From the NCBI RefSeq assembly GCF_932294415.1, contig NC_065535.1, positions 7,181,501 through 7,245,500 on the forward strand: a DNA stretch of 64,000 bases. The letters are read 5' to 3'. The position numbers and the translations under genes were made by a program. This document shows, piece by piece, positions 34,210-46,734 of the stretch; the stretch's first letter is position 1; each line of letters starts with the position of its first letter. The notes beneath the pieces are model-generated. The model did not search any database, was not told the origin of the DNA, and saw nothing but the letters and a program-made list of their open reading frames with translations. Origin of the DNA: Quercus robur. Lineage: Eukaryota; Streptophyta; Magnoliopsida; Fagales; Fagaceae.

Positions 34210-36061
34210 AGTCTTTTGCAGCCAAAACCTTTTAGATGCACCATGAGCATTGGAGTTCTTATTCACATGGGAATGATTACCAACTCCAGGATTGGAATAA
34301 AGGTTTAAAGCCTTTACCAATTCACCAATGAGTACCATAGGATCTTGTGCTTGAGGCACAGGTACTTTTGGTTTGTTTGCTCTCTTTGCAGCTTGCAGCT
34401 TGTAACAGTTTGGATGTATGTGTCCAGACTTTCCACAAAAACGACAAACTCATGCAGGCTTATCATGTGACTTGTCCTTAGAAAGGATAGACTGCTTAGG
34501 TTTAGACTCTTTCAGGTCAACCATAATCTTCCTAGATGGTGAAACTTCTATGGGTTTGACAACCTCACTCACAGGGGGTTTGACAGTTTCACACACAATC
34601 TCACTCACAGAAGGTTCAGAAGAAGATGAAGGGACAAAGTTTGTGGAATGGGGAGCAGACACAGAGATGCTTTCAACAAAACCTAAACCAGATTTGTCAG
34701 AAGGAGACTTTTGAACACTCAGCATTTGATCAAGTTTAGAACTAGCAGATCTAGCAACAGATAAAATCAAGTTTCAAAGATTTAAATTTATCAAGCAATA
34801 GCATATTTTCAGTTTTCACATTGTTCAAAAGTTCATTAGCATCAAACAGTTTTACAAGCAAATTCTTCTTATCAAGCTCAAGAGATTCAATTTTCTTCAG
34901 CCCAAATTCAACATTCATAGCATCCTTTGCAGCAACTTTGCAAAGTTTATTATAGGCCTCTTGAAGATCTGCATCCTCAAAGAGTTCCCCATCAGAAGGG
35001 TACTCTTCAGCAGATATGCTCTCATTTACTACAGCAGTAGCAGTGAAAGTAATGAAGTTTCCATCCTCGTCACAATCAGACTCATTATCAGAAACTTCAC
35101 CATCACTAAGGGTTGCAGCCATAGCCTTATCATTAGGCTTCAAATAGGTAGGACATTCAGATTTCATGTGACCATACCCTTGACATCCAAAACACTGAGG
35201 ACCCATAGAATTATTAAAAGGTTGACCTACTTTTTCTCTAGGTTTATCATTATTGTTAACCTTAGTGGGATCATTCCTCCTAAAGTTTCTAGGTTCAGCA
35301 GTGTTCGTGCCTCTTGCCTTTTTGTTACTATTCCTGAGAAAGTTTCTAAAGTTCTTGGCAAGGTAAGCAATCTCTGTAGCAGAGAGCTAATCATTAAATC
35401 CACCAATTTCAACATCATCAACTGACTTAAGAGCCATTGATTTGGATTTATTAGTTTTGGATAGGTCTAACCCATAGGATTGAAGAGATCCTACAAATTC
35501 ATCAACAGGGATGGAGTCCACATCCTTGCTCTCAGTAATGGCAGTCACTTTTGATATAAAGTCTTCAGTTAATGATCTAAGAATCTCCCTAATAATTTTA
35601 GGTTGATTATAGATTTCACCCAAGTTAAAAGCAGAATTAACAATATCATTCAGTTTAGTATAGAATTCATCAAAAGATTCATAATCAGACATCCTAATGC
35701 TTTCAAAATTTGAAGTTAACTGCTGCAATTTATTGATTTTGACAGCCTTTGTACCTTCATGCACAATCTGGAGGATATTCCAAGCAGTATAAGCAACCTC
35801 CACATTAGAGATTCTCTTAAATTCCTCCATAGAAACAGCGTTAAAGATAGCATTCATAACCTTGCTATTAAACGTGGCTGCTTCTTTTTGAGAAGTTTTC
35901 CACTCACTAACAGGAGTAGTGAGCTTCTCCCATCCGTATTCAACGGAGTTCCAAACTCTCTCATCAATTGATTTAAGGAATGCTTTCATCCTTACTTTCC
36001 AATAAGCATAATTATTCCCATCAAAGTGAGGAGGAATAACAAGAGAGTGTCTGTGTTCCAT
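34210..36061 (-). pseudogene. Sirevirus-type gag, broken
   Basis: Starts at the ATG at 36061 (MEHRHSLVIPP). The N-terminal region carries FDGNNYAYWKVRMKAFLKS and the UBN2-type capsid-like domain (YTAWNILQIVHEGTKAVK, YESFDEFYTKLNDIV). Two zinc knuckles follow: CFGCQGYGHMKSEC (C-x2-C-x4-H-x4-C) near 35195, and a second at about 34405-34450 (CRFCGKSGHIHPNC). Between them is an acidic and coiled-coil-like region (LCKVAAKDAMNVEF, LLDKFKSLKLD). Breaks: TAG at 35387-35389, a frame change near 34765, and TGA at 34450-34452. The role in the family is the particle shell and RNA packaging. It is the only gag capsid sequence recognised in the window. Confidence 0.85.
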
Positions 36062-36120
36062 GACAACAGGGGTCAAGGATCAGCTCAGTGATCAAAAGAT
36101 CAACAACAAGAGAGCAACTC

Positions 36121-36132
36121 ACTCTGATACCA
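36121..36132 (-). other. Primer-binding site (initiator-Met tRNA)
   Basis: ACTCTGATACCA, the inverse of TGGTATCAGAGT, lies 2 nt inside the 5' LTR. It differs at one base from the Copia consensus TGGTATCAGAGC and fixes the minus-strand direction. Confidence 0.88.
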
Positions 36133-36134
36133 CT

Positions 36135-37049
36135 TGATAGTTTTTAGACCCCTTAACAACACAATTGGATTAACCTAGGTAATTAGCTAAGTTGTTACTT
36201 AGTCCAATTTAACAAATCTAGGTTATCACAATTCAATTTAACAAATCTAAGTTATCACAATTCAATTTAACAAATCTAGGTTATCACAATCACAACAATC
36301 ATATCATGCATAGCAGCGGAAAGATAAATAACACAAAGATATGATCACCTAGGAAACCAAACCGGTAAAAACCTGAGGAGGATTTAACCTAGCTATCCTC
36401 AAGGTAAACCTGAATCCACTATCTTGAAAGAATCGAAATTCATACAATAAGACTTACAAGCCCCCACGCTCGACTCCTTATTGCTACCCACCAGTAGAAC
36501 TTACTGACACGACCATGTGCAAGTTCCGAATCCACGGACTTCTTCTTTCTTGGATTCACCAGCAGATACAAGCACACTTGCTTGTGTTTCTTTAAACTTC
36601 AATGGCAGCAACTGAATTGATCATTAAGGTGTAGATAATATTTCCTCATTGAAAACCCTAAGTTTGTGTAAAGGAAAGCTCCTCTAGATTTCACAAGAGA
36701 TTTACACAAACAGCAATATGAGTAACACTAAAACGTGGCTAGGGTTTGCCTTTTATACTTAGGACAAATTAGAAAACCCTAAACGTTTTAAACACACTAG
36801 GGCTGAGTTGGAATTCTGCAGAAAAAACGCATTCTGCCCGAAATTCGATCGATCGAGCCTAAGCTTCAATCGATTGAGCCAGGCTGAAATGCACAATAAC
36901 TTCTGCATCAGCTCGATTCCAACTTTACATAAAAGATACAACTTTGAGCAAGTCTAAACACTACTAAACATATTGTTTTGATTATGGTTTGCCAACAATA
37001 CACATTAGAGTTCTAAATACATAAAAACCTAAGTCTTTAGAACCTAACA
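36135..37049 (-). repeat. 5' LTR (915 bp) of the minus-strand Copia element
   Basis: Longer than its partner by 58 bp because the 29-bp word AATTTAACAAATCTAGGTTA + TCACAATTC is present three times (about 36207-36293). A minus-strand TATA (TATAAAAGG, 36749-36757) lies some 85 bp from the palindromic words at 36841-36884 (CGATCGATCGAGCC, CAATCGATTGAGCC). Confidence 0.92.
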
Positions 37050-37507
37050 CATTTAATGCCATAATTGTTTATTTTGAGTAATTTTAAAGTATTTTTAGAA
37101 TATGAAAAATAATACTTTATTCTCTTTGGATTTATCCATTGAATTCATGGTAAGGTCAGAATGTGAGAAAAAAAGAATACAATTTCTTGATATTCTAAAA
37201 ATATGTAAGAACTTTCTGTTTATTTTTTGCAATATTGTATGTGTGATTGCTTAAACCAACGTAAAATAATAATTGAATCAATTAATTCACTTTGACTTGA
37301 AATTGGTTTGTTAGTACAACCGGGGCGTAATCATACCGAGAAAAAAAGGACCCAATACGAATGAAATTATTATTATTATTATTATTTTTTTTTTTTGGGT
37401 TAAAGAATTACCATTTGGCTTATCAATTTTTTGGTGGGTGTGCCATATTTGGCTTTGTCACTATGGCCTCTTTGTTTGTGCTGTGCTGTGCTATGGTTGG
37501 TGTGTCA

Positions 37508-37671
37508 TATTGCTGTTTTGCGACACCAAACAAAAAGATTATGCATATTATTAGAAAAGTTCCTAATGTGTTTACAAAAAAATAATTCATTCAGAATCAT
37601 CTTATATTGTTGTTTTGCGACACCAAAACGAAAAGATTATTCGTATTATTAGAAAAGTTCATAATGTGGTT
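37508..37671 (+). repeat. Direct repeat, two copies about 98 bp apart
   Basis: TGTTTTGCGACACCAAA...AAAAGATTAT...ATTATTAGAAAAGTTC followed by TAATGTG is present at 37508-37570 and 37606-37671 with a few differences. Confidence 0.8.
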
Positions 37672-38715
37672 CACTGGCGGCTTCATATGGAGTTCAGGTG
37701 GTCACAGGATCACCTTGACCTGGTAAAAAATTAATTATTATATATAAAATTTAAAACTTTTATGATTTTATTATTTTTAAAAAATATTTGTGACCACTTA
37801 AAAATTTTTTAGGGTCAATATAATTAAGTTTTGAACAAAATTTGGTAACAAATTTAATTATAGACTAAGACTACAACTTCACTCAATATTTTTTTTATTG
37901 GATGTGAATTATGATATATTTACCATTTAATTATATTTTCTTCTTATATCCTGATATCCTTCATATTTGTAAAATTAAAAAAAAAAAAAAAAAATCAAAG
38001 ATCAATAGCTATGTTATTGATCAAATATTTAAAATTTGAGTTTTTGTAGTCTAAAATTACATAAAATTTAAGTTTATGAACCAAATAGTAAATAATATCT
38101 GATTAACATGAAATTTTACATTTGTTTTAAGAACATAAAGAACATGCAATTTAATAGTAAAGTTTTCAAAATATGTAATTATGTTAATTTGTTTAGTGCG
38201 AGTTGTAGTTTTAGGTTACAACTAAGTTTGTAACCAAATTTTGTCTTTAAATTTTGGCTCCCTTAAGAATATATTAAGTCATTACAAACAACTTTTCTCA
38301 AAAAAAAAAAAAAAAAAAGTCATTACAAACAAAAAGAAAAATCCCAATAAATTTGCTATCTAACTAAAATTTTGAAAGAGATGTAACTTGTAACATTGAT
38401 AGTGAGACTATTGTCGGGGGCAGTTTTTGCGTGTAGCCAAATGTCTTCTGCTAGAGGTGTGACTTTGTTAGGCCCGAATTTATTTCGGGGAGTCCAATCC
38501 GGAACTCGACATTGGGTTGCATAGACCAATTGCTTATGGTGCATTTTAAGCCTACAAAATAGATAAAGCTCAAAGTCTTAGAATCATGATAATGGTTGAA
38601 ATAAGTAAATAATATACTTAGCGTGATAGTTTTGATTAAATGGTGAGTTGATATGTTATTATTATGTTTATTAAGTGATGTCCAATATTAGAAAGTAATT
38701 AATTAAGTACCATAT

Positions 38716-38960
38716 GTCCAGTAATGGGATGAGTCCAAAATAGTCCATATTCAGCTGCAGTTTAGTTCATGTCCAATATAATAAGGTATGTCTAGCAATG
38801 GTCTATGTCCAAATAATGTATGTCTAACAATGATTTATGTCCAAATAATACATATCCAGTTATGGTTCATGTCCAAGTAATATATGTCCAACGGTAGTTC
38901 ATGTCCAAATGATATATGTCCAGCGGTGGTTTATGTCTGAATATTATATGTCCGATAGTG
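38716..38960 (+). repeat. Minisatellite, about 36-bp unit, six to seven copies
   Basis: Degenerate units of the form ATGTCCARYAATGGTTYATG plus TCCAAATAATAT. Copies near the 3' side are most alike. Confidence 0.85.
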
Positions 38961-39122
38961 AGATGGATTCAATTTATTAATATATATGTTTATTAATGAA
39001 GTATTAGTGAACCCAAGTTTATTAAATAGTGAGATAGTATTAAAGTATTTTGCATCTAGCGACATAATAACAATGGGTTAACATATACTTAATAATGTAA
39101 TTTCAAAGATAGAGAAAAAATT

Positions 39123-39560
39123 GACTTATCTTTTATGTTTCTGACTCCAGCTATATAGCATCATTTCATTCTTTATATGATTTGTGGCTCCAGCCGTATA
39201 GTGTTAGTGAGCTGAAAACATTTCAATGGCATAATAATATGAGTACAACGGTACAATGATAATCAATTAAAACATACTCAATAGTATAATTTCGGGATAA
39301 AAATATAATGACTTATCTTCATAGTTTGTGGCTTCGGTTGTATATCATCACTTTGTTCTTTATATGATTCGTGGCTCCAGCTGTATAGCGTTAATGAGTT
39401 GATAATGTTCCAGCGGTATAATAATATTATTTGAGTAGTATAATGATAATGAATAAGATATACTTAATAATATAATTTTGAAGATAAAAATATAATGACT
39501 TATCTTCATAGTTTGTAACTCCAGCCGTATAACATCAGTGGACATAATGTTTCAGCAGCA
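39123..39560 (+). repeat. Tandem repeat, 187-bp period, about 2.4 copies
   Basis: GACTTATCTTCATAGTTTGT-like starts at 39123, 39310 and 39497. Each unit contains a GCTCCAGCYGTATAGYRT word and ends near a TATAATTT...GATA stretch. Confidence 0.85.
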
Positions 39561-40924
39561 TGAGAAAATGAGTCTAGTGGTACAATATGATATTATGAGT
39601 CTTTTCATGATGACTTTATGATTGAATGTGAAAAATGGGTGCAATTGGAGGGAGGGAGAATATGTCTAGCCGTGTGCATAGATTGGTTAAGTTCATCATC
39701 TTTATCATGCACTTAAATGTTTTTCCCCATATAATACTCTTTTGGTTTTTAGTCAAATATAAATGTTATTGCCTTCTATAAGAAGAACTTTTAGTATTAG
39801 AAATTTATGTTTTCCATGAGAATGACTTTAATATGAAATCATTGTGCCTTCTAAGAGAAGGATTTTTAGTCTTAATGTTCATATGCCTTCCATGAGAAAG
39901 GGCTTTTGTAATGTGTTCTTGGAAGAGTGTTTGGTATCTTTTAAGATGTATGGAGATGGTAAGAAATATATATGTTTTGTGAGATATGGTGTTTGTAAGA
40001 TAGATTAGAAATATATGTAAGAAGTATGTATGGATAGTTTGTGAGGAATATGTTTGTAAAATATATGGGAGTATGAGATAGATAATATGAAGGTTAAATA
40101 TAGTAAATACATGAGCTTATAGTTGCTGTTGGAGTTGTTTTTTGTGTTATGACATTGGTTATGTTGCTTTCTAAGAAGAGAAGTATTGTAAGAGAAATAG
40201 AGAAAGACATGGAGATGTGTTTATGGGCAGCAAAATGATGATATTTCAGAATAATAGAGTGTGGAAAAGATGGGTAATGGATAATGGTGTGGTGTAATAG
40301 GTGTGTTGTAATAGTGTTATCTAAGAAGAGATATTTTCATAAGAGAGATGGAAAAGTATAGAAATGTTTAGAGATATGGGCAACAAAGTGAATGAAGGTT
40401 CAGAATAAGGGGCTGAGAGAGGAATGGATGGATGGATCTCTTAGTGTGTGGCTTGATCCTCTTTATATAGAGCCAAGCATGTAACTGGATTATAATTAGT
40501 TGAAGGGAAATTTAGCAAATAAGGAAAAGTATTTGACAAAGTAAGTGGTTTCATTAGTGAGCTTTTTTTTTTAGCCAAAAAAAAAAAAGTTTGAGCCTTT
40601 AATGCTGCTGGAGCTACTATTAGAGCTGTCAACTCTACAGCAGTAGTTGCTGGATGATATCATCTAAATGACATCTTCTATTGGAGGAAAATATTTAGCA
40701 TTAAATGCATGGTTTGGATAAAAATGGTAAGATAACCTTTATGGGACCTTCTTATTTCTGGTATTGCAGCTGGAGGCTAAGGATTTTAGCTTAAAATGGT
40801 AGGATTTCTTTTATGGGATCCTTTCTTCTTTTGGTATAGTAGGCAGTTGCTGAGATTGACCATTAATAGGCAAGTGATGTTATTTAGGACATGTGTCAAC
40901 TACCTAAGTTGCTGTTGGAGCTAT

Positions 40925-41050
40925 TGCAATTGTTGCTAGAGCTATTGCAGCTTCCGCTGGAGCTATTGCAGCTTTTGCTGGAGCTGTTGTAGCTTCTGCT
41001 GGAGCTGTTGCAGCTTCTGCTAGAGGTGTTGCAACTTCTATTGGAGTTGT
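40925..41050 (+). repeat. 21-bp minisatellite (GCTGGAGCTGTTGCAGCTTCT)
   Basis: About six units with a 21-bp period of the form GCTGGAGCTGTTGCAGCTTC+T. Because 21 is a multiple of three, one frame reads as repeated Ala-Gly-Ala-Val/Ile-Ala-Ala-Ser, but no start or longer gene surrounds it. Confidence 0.85.
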
Positions 41051-42215
41051 TGTTGGTATTTTTGGCTAAGTTTCCTTTTTTGAAAAATTATATGTTTAGT
41101 CCATATATAATTTTGGTAAGTAATAAACTAGTTGATTGATATTTGATGAAGTTTTAGAGATGTAATTATGGTTTTTTTTTTTTGTATTTTAACCAAATCT
41201 TGGAGAGTAAGGAGAGCATTTAATGCTAGATATGAGATATTAATATATATTTAGTCATGTGCTTGGAATTGATTTAAATGAAAATAATAATATAATTTAT
41301 ATGAAATACTATAATTATATTTTTAAACTTATATTATATGATGAACATTAATTTTTATGTAAAGCGCATGATGAGTTTTTTTTTTTTTTTTTTTTATTTT
41401 AAGTGTTATGTGATATGAGAGGCTTACCAAATGTTACCTATTGCACATTGACCTGTCAGAGTTCGGGGAATTGGGAAGACATGCCAAGCAACATGCTTTC
41501 TTTTATCAACTTTGAACCACTGGAGCTTTACTGAACATACTTCTTGGCCCTCCAAACCACAACTCCTAAAATTCCCCTGATGAGACTCATGAGCTTGGAT
41601 CATGAGCTGAAAATGAGATGTTGTGCCATGGGCTTTGATGAGATTATATTGCCAAGAGTTTTGGACCATGGGCTTCGGCGTCATTTTGTGAATATGGACT
41701 CTTTTGGGCTTTAAAAGAAATTTTCCCAAAACCCATGATAGTGTTGACGTGGTGCGGGTCGCCAATGAAATGAAGCTATGTGGTGTGAAAAATTTGTCTT
41801 TGTTAGGATACTTTTTTTTTTTTTTTTTTTCACACCTAATTTTATTTGTTACCACCTATTTATTTTCAAACACCACTAATAAGTTATTGGGTTTTCCCAA
41901 ATATTTTTTGCTCTATTATTATGTTAATCACAAATGTTTCATATCTCATTATCTAAATTGGGTTATGATATAAACTATCACAAAAAGCCCCAAAACTCAT
42001 ATTTTGTCCAATTTTATTATAATATTCTATTTAAAGCCTAAGAATACTTATAATTGGCAATATTTGAGAAGCTCATGATTCAAGTCCATGGCAAAATAAT
42101 TTTATCAATGGAATTCAAATCCATGATCAAAGCCCATGATTTAAACCCATGACAATTTATTTATCCAAAACCCAATTCTCATTGGCAACATCAAAGTCCA
42201 ATTTTCATTGGCAAT

Positions 42216-43146
42216 TGTAAGGTTGAATTTATTCAACCATCTAATTGGCTTTATTCCGTGCCAAATTTGCTTGTAATTCAGCATTTAGTAACCCTGTATT
42301 TAGGTGGGTTTGTTGTGAGGGTAGTGAGTGAGATAGAGTGAAGATTGCTCAAGAGTGTGCAAGAAAACAGAGACTCGCGGCTGGGACTCGCGGGTGACTC
42401 GCGGTTGCAAGCCGCCAGAAGCAGCACACGTGCCAAGCATGCTGGAAGATGAACAGTCATGCTAGCTGGAGCACTACAGGACAAAACAGGACAACTGGCC
42501 ATATGGTTAACTCGCGACTGGATCTCGCGACTTAGTCAAGCCGCGAGGGCAAGCCGCGAGCCACCCCTGTTTTGGAAAAACCTGACGTTTCACATTCCTC
42601 TCCCACTTCAGTATAAATACCCCTTTTACCCACGATTGAAAGAGAGCTTCCAGAGAGAATTTTGAGAGAGAAACCCTAAAGAAAAACAAGATTGTTTCAC
42701 CCACAATCTATACCTCAGAGTCTCTTCAAATTTCTCTACTCTCTTCCTCTCGTTGGAGCAAGAAGCTTGGAGGGCTTAGGTGCACTGGGTAGATTAGGCT
42801 TGGAGGGTCTATTGCTGTCCTTGTATCCCAACTGTATTTTCTAGTGGATTGTTTACCGCTTGGAGGACGGCGGAGAGGTTTTACGCCGAGGGCTTCGGTT
42901 TCCTCTTCGATAACACATCGCGTGTTGTCTTTGTGTTTGCATCTTCCTTCCTCTCTATCTTTGCCTTTTTATTATCTGCTGTGGTTTTATCTTTGTTATG
43001 GCTTAGATAGTCTTTAACCAATTTCGTATTATAGCATATGTTAAGTTTCCGCACACTAGTTGTTTGACATATTACTTGAATTGGTTAAGTTGTAATTTGG
43101 GGGTCTAAACGTTCAAAGGTATTTTGTACACGTTTTTGAACTTTCA
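42216..43146 (+). repeat. 5' LTR of the outer element (931 bp, with internal deletion)
   Basis: Contains CG-rich palindromes (ACTCGCGGCTGGGACTCGCG and others) at about 42374-42560 and TATAAATA at 42612-42619. Compared with 60057-61165 it lacks 178 bp at about 42750, where CTTCCTCTC is joined to GTTGGAGC. CCTC occurs at both deletion edges in the full-length LTRs. Confidence 0.93.
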
Positions 43147-43148
43147 TT

Positions 43149-43160
43149 TGGTATCAGAGC
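43149..43160 (+). other. Primer-binding site, outer element
   Basis: TGGTATCAGAGC, complementary to the 3' end of plant initiator-Met tRNA, lies 2 nt inside the 5' LTR, as in most Copia elements. Confidence 0.92.
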
Positions 43161-43237
43161 GGGTACACTTGTTGTGGTTTTATTACCTAAGTGTGATCCT
43201 AGACCCCTGTGTTGTGGTTGTTGTTTTGGAATATACC

Positions 43238-46200
43238 ATGCTGAATTGTAGCTTAAGTGTTTGTGAAAATGACTCTATGCATATGTCTGAAAGGTGTCTT
43301 ACTGATGATCTTGTAGAGTTGTTAAAAACTAAGAAACATGCTAGAGTATATGTTCACATGCTGGAATATCTTGAAAATCAGAATCTTGTCTTACATAGTA
43401 GCATATCTGAATCTAAATCATTGATTAAGAAATATAAAAGAAAGAATAAAATGTTGTGTGAGATGATTGAGAATCTGAAAATGAAAAATCAATCTGAAAG
43501 AAGCATGAAAACTGATGATGAGTTTGTGTTTGAAGGTCAAGAATGTCTGTCACATGTGAACCTATTTGTGCATACCTCATTGAAGGTGTTTAATGCGTGT
43601 TTGTGGTATCTTGACAATGGGTGTTCTCGCTATATGACAAGGGATAAGTCACTGTTTAAGACACTCAAAGAAAAGGTTGGTGACTATGTGACCTTTGGTG
43701 ATGGAAGTCATGCTCAAGTCCTAGGCAAAGGAACCATTGAGATACCTGGTTTGCCTCTATTGAAAGATGTGCTGTTCATAAAAGGGTTGAAGGCGAATTT
43801 GCTGAGCATCACTCAAATTTGTGATGATGATTTCCTGGTACAATTCTCTAAGAAAGGATGTTTGATCATCAATGAAGAGGGGATTCAGGTTTTGGAAGGA
43901 AATCGGACTACAGATAACTGTTATGGAATAATTCCCACGGCACCCATATCGTGTAGAAGTGCTCGTGTGGATATGTTGGAGCTGTGGCATCACAGATTTG
44001 GGCATGCCAACTTCAAACAAGTAGCAAAAGTCTCCAAACTTTAAGCAGTCGAGGGACTTCCTAAGTTTGGAAAAATGAAGAAGACCGTTTGTGGTGCATG
44101 TCAAATGGGGAAGCAAACTAAGGCAAGTCATCACAAGGTGAATGTGATAGCCACCTCTCGGTGCTTGGAGTTACTTCATGTTGATCTAATGGGGCCTACC
44201 AAAACTGAACGCCTAGGGGGGAAGAGATACATTATGGTCATTATGGACGACTACTCAAGATACACTTGGGTTGAATTCCTTAGAGAAAAATCAGAAGCTT
44301 GTGAGAGGTTGGAGATTCTGTGCAAGAAACTACAAAACGAAAAAGGGATTCCGATAGCCAAAGTTAGAAGTGATCATGGGAGGGAATTTGAGAATGCAAG
44401 ATTCGAGTCCTTCTGTGAGAAGAATGGAATTAAAAGAGAGTTTTCAGCTCCCAAAACTCCACAACAAAATGGAGTGGTAGAGAGAAAAAATCGTGTGATT
44501 CAGGAGATGGCAATAGTCATGTTGCTTAACAAGCAAATACCTCAAAAATTTTGGGGAGAAGCTGTCAATACCTCGTGTCACATTGGCAATAGGATTTTCT
44601 TTCGAGTTGGTACAAAGAAGACTGCCTATGAGATATGGAATGGGAAGAAGCCTAAAGTGAAGTATTTCCGGGTGTTTGGAAGTAAATGCTATATCCTAAA
44701 TGATCGAGAGAATCTTGGGAAGTTTGATGCGAGAAGTGATGAGGGTATTTTTCTTGGCTACTCTACTACAAGTCGAGCGTATAGAGTGTTTAACAAGAGA
44801 ACAAAGGCTTTGATGGAGTCCATAAATGTCAAGATTGATGATGCCTTACCTAAGGTGGAAATGATTGATGATGTAGAAGGGCCGAGCACCAAAGAGCCCG
44901 ATGTTGAGGTAGAAGTTTTGGATATAGAAGGTGAAGAACCTATACCAGAAGTAGAATCGACTCCATCAACCCAAGAATGGAAACGAGATCGATGTCTAGA
45001 ACTTCAAGTCCTCTTACTCCTCCAGAAGTTCATCCTCCTATCTCTCATAGTGATGAAGTTTCCACTTCAAAAAGGCCATCTTCAAGAGTTATCAAGAATC
45101 ATCCGGAAAGTAATATCATAGGATCTCTTGATGACGGTCTTCGCCTTAGGAAAGGAAACATTCTGCTAGCCAAATATGTAACATATCACTGTTATCTTGC
45201 ACAGTTTGAACCAAAAAGGGTTGAAGAGGCTCTTCAAGATGAGAATTGGGTTGAGTCAATGCATGAAGAGCTGAATCAGTTTGTGAGGAATGATGTGTGG
45301 GAACTTGCTCCACGGCTTGAGAACGTTCATGTTATAGGCACAAAGTGGATTTTTAAAAACAAAACTGATGAAGATGGAGAGATAATTCGAAACAAATCTC
45401 GGTTAGTAGCTCAAGGATACACTCAAGTAGAAGGAGTGGATTTTGATGAATCATTCGCTCCGGTGGCAAGACTCGAATCCATTCGAATCCTCATGTCCAT
45501 TGCGTGCACTTTGAATTTCAAAGTTTATCAAATGGATGTAAAGTGCGCATTTCTGAATGGATATCTAAATGAAGAAGTATTTGTTGAGCAACCAAAAGGA
45601 TTTGAGGATCCTCATTTTCCAGATCATGTATTAAGATTGAAGAAAGCCCTTTATGGCTTAAAACAAGCGCCTAGAGCCTGGTACGATTGTCGTACACATT
45701 ATCTTCTAGATAGAGGTTTCAAGAGAGGGTATGCCGATCGAACTCTGTTTGTCAAAAATGATGAAGATTATCTCCTTGTGGCACAAGTTTATGTTGATGA
45801 CATAGTGTTTGGGGCAACTATCGAAGATCGTGCTACTGAATTTTTTGAGGAGATGAAGAAGGAGTTTGAGATGAGTATGGTGGGGGAGCTCACATTCTTC
45901 TTGGGTCTTCAAGTCAAACAACAGAAGGAGGGTATATTTGTATCTCAAGAGAAGTATGCCAGAAACATTGTCAAGAAGTTTGGACTAGACTCCAAACAAC
46001 ATGCCTCTACTCCTATGAGCTCTTCCACTAAACTGAATGTGGATTCGTCGGGAGTTGAAGTAAGTCCTACATTGTATAGGAGCATCATAGGGAGTTTGCT
46101 CTACCTTACAGCCAGTAGACCGGACATTACTTTCAGTGTGGGCGTTTGTGCCAGGTACCAAGCTAATCCGAAGGAATCTCATCTGACTGCTGCTAAGCGA

Positions 46201-46734
46201 ATCATTCGATATGTGAATGGTACTGCAAACTATGGTCTGTGGTATTCAAAAGACTCAAATGCTTGTCTTGCTGGGTATTCAGATGCTGACTGGGCTGGCA
46301 GTGTAGACGATCGGAAAAGCACTTTAGGCGGCTGTTTTTATCTTGGTAACAATCTTGTCTCGTGGATGAGCAAGAAGCAGAATTCAGTGTCTCTATCTAC
46401 TGCAGAAGCAGAATACATCGTTGCTGAAAGTTGCTGCACTCAGCTTCTTTGGATGAAGAAATTACTTCATGACTATGGAATTCCTCAAGAAACGATGTGT
46501 GTCTTCTGTGACAACACCAGTGCCATCAATCTTTCCAAGAATCCTGTCCAGCATTCAAAATCCAAACACATAGAGATACGTTACCATTTCATTCGGGATT
46601 TGGTAGAGGAAAGAGTTGTGTGTCTTGAGTTCATACACACCGACAATCAAAAGGCGGATATCTTCACCAAGCCTCTCGATGGTCCATGGTTTGAATCACT
46701 CCGTAAGACCATTGGTGTTGGTACAATTCCTTGA
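43238..46734 (+). pseudogene. Copia pol (protease-integrase-RT-RNase H) with gag remnant, broken
   Basis: Nearly the same protein as the inner copy at 50772, starting 78 nt after the PBS. The first 110 or so residues are a charged, helical gag C-terminal remnant. The protease site reads LDNGCSRYM, so the Asp-Ser-Gly triad has Asn in place of Ser. GAG_pre-integrase and integrase (HHRFGH...[30 protein letters not shown]), RVT_2 (VYVDDIVFG) and RNase H (DADWAGS, STAEAEY) follow. Breaks: TAA at 44042-44044 (GAA in the inner copy) and loss of one C near 44963, which shifts the frame between integrase and RT. From 44977 on the RT-RNase H frame is open to 46734. It has more damage than the inner copy, as expected for the older insertion. 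Confidence 0.93.

Larger units (their letters stand above)
29666..37049 (-). mobile_element. Copia LTR element, Sirevirus type, gag and ORF3 but no pol
   Basis: LTRs at 29666-30522 and 36135-37049 have TG...CA ends, and the 5-bp duplication CATTT flanks the element (29661-29665 and 37050-37054). A primer-binding site complementary to initiator-Met tRNA lies beside the right LTR, so transcription runs on the minus strand. The order is 5' LTR, gag (36061 to about 34210), about 1.2 kb non-coding, palindrome repeats, leader and intron, ORF3 (32107-31055), several polypurine tracts, 3' LTR. No protease, integrase, reverse transcriptase or RNase H motif was found. The LTRs differ at roughly 4-5% of sites by eye, so the insertion is clearly older than the nested pair downstream. 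Confidence 0.9.
37050..42215. other. Repeat-derived non-coding DNA
   Basis: No gene seen. It contains a 98-bp direct repeat (37508-37671), a 36-bp minisatellite (38716-38960), three 187-bp units (39123-39560), a 21-bp minisatellite (40925-41050), and from 41560 a zone where AAGCCCATGA/CCATGGGCT words recur. That zone resumes at 61166 on the far side of the large LTR element. Confidence 0.6.

Noticed and set aside
42459..42665. LTR CG palindromes as a bacterial-type or CRISPR-like repeat
   Set aside because: Spacing is irregular, there are no unique spacers of constant length, and the context is a plant LTR promoter.
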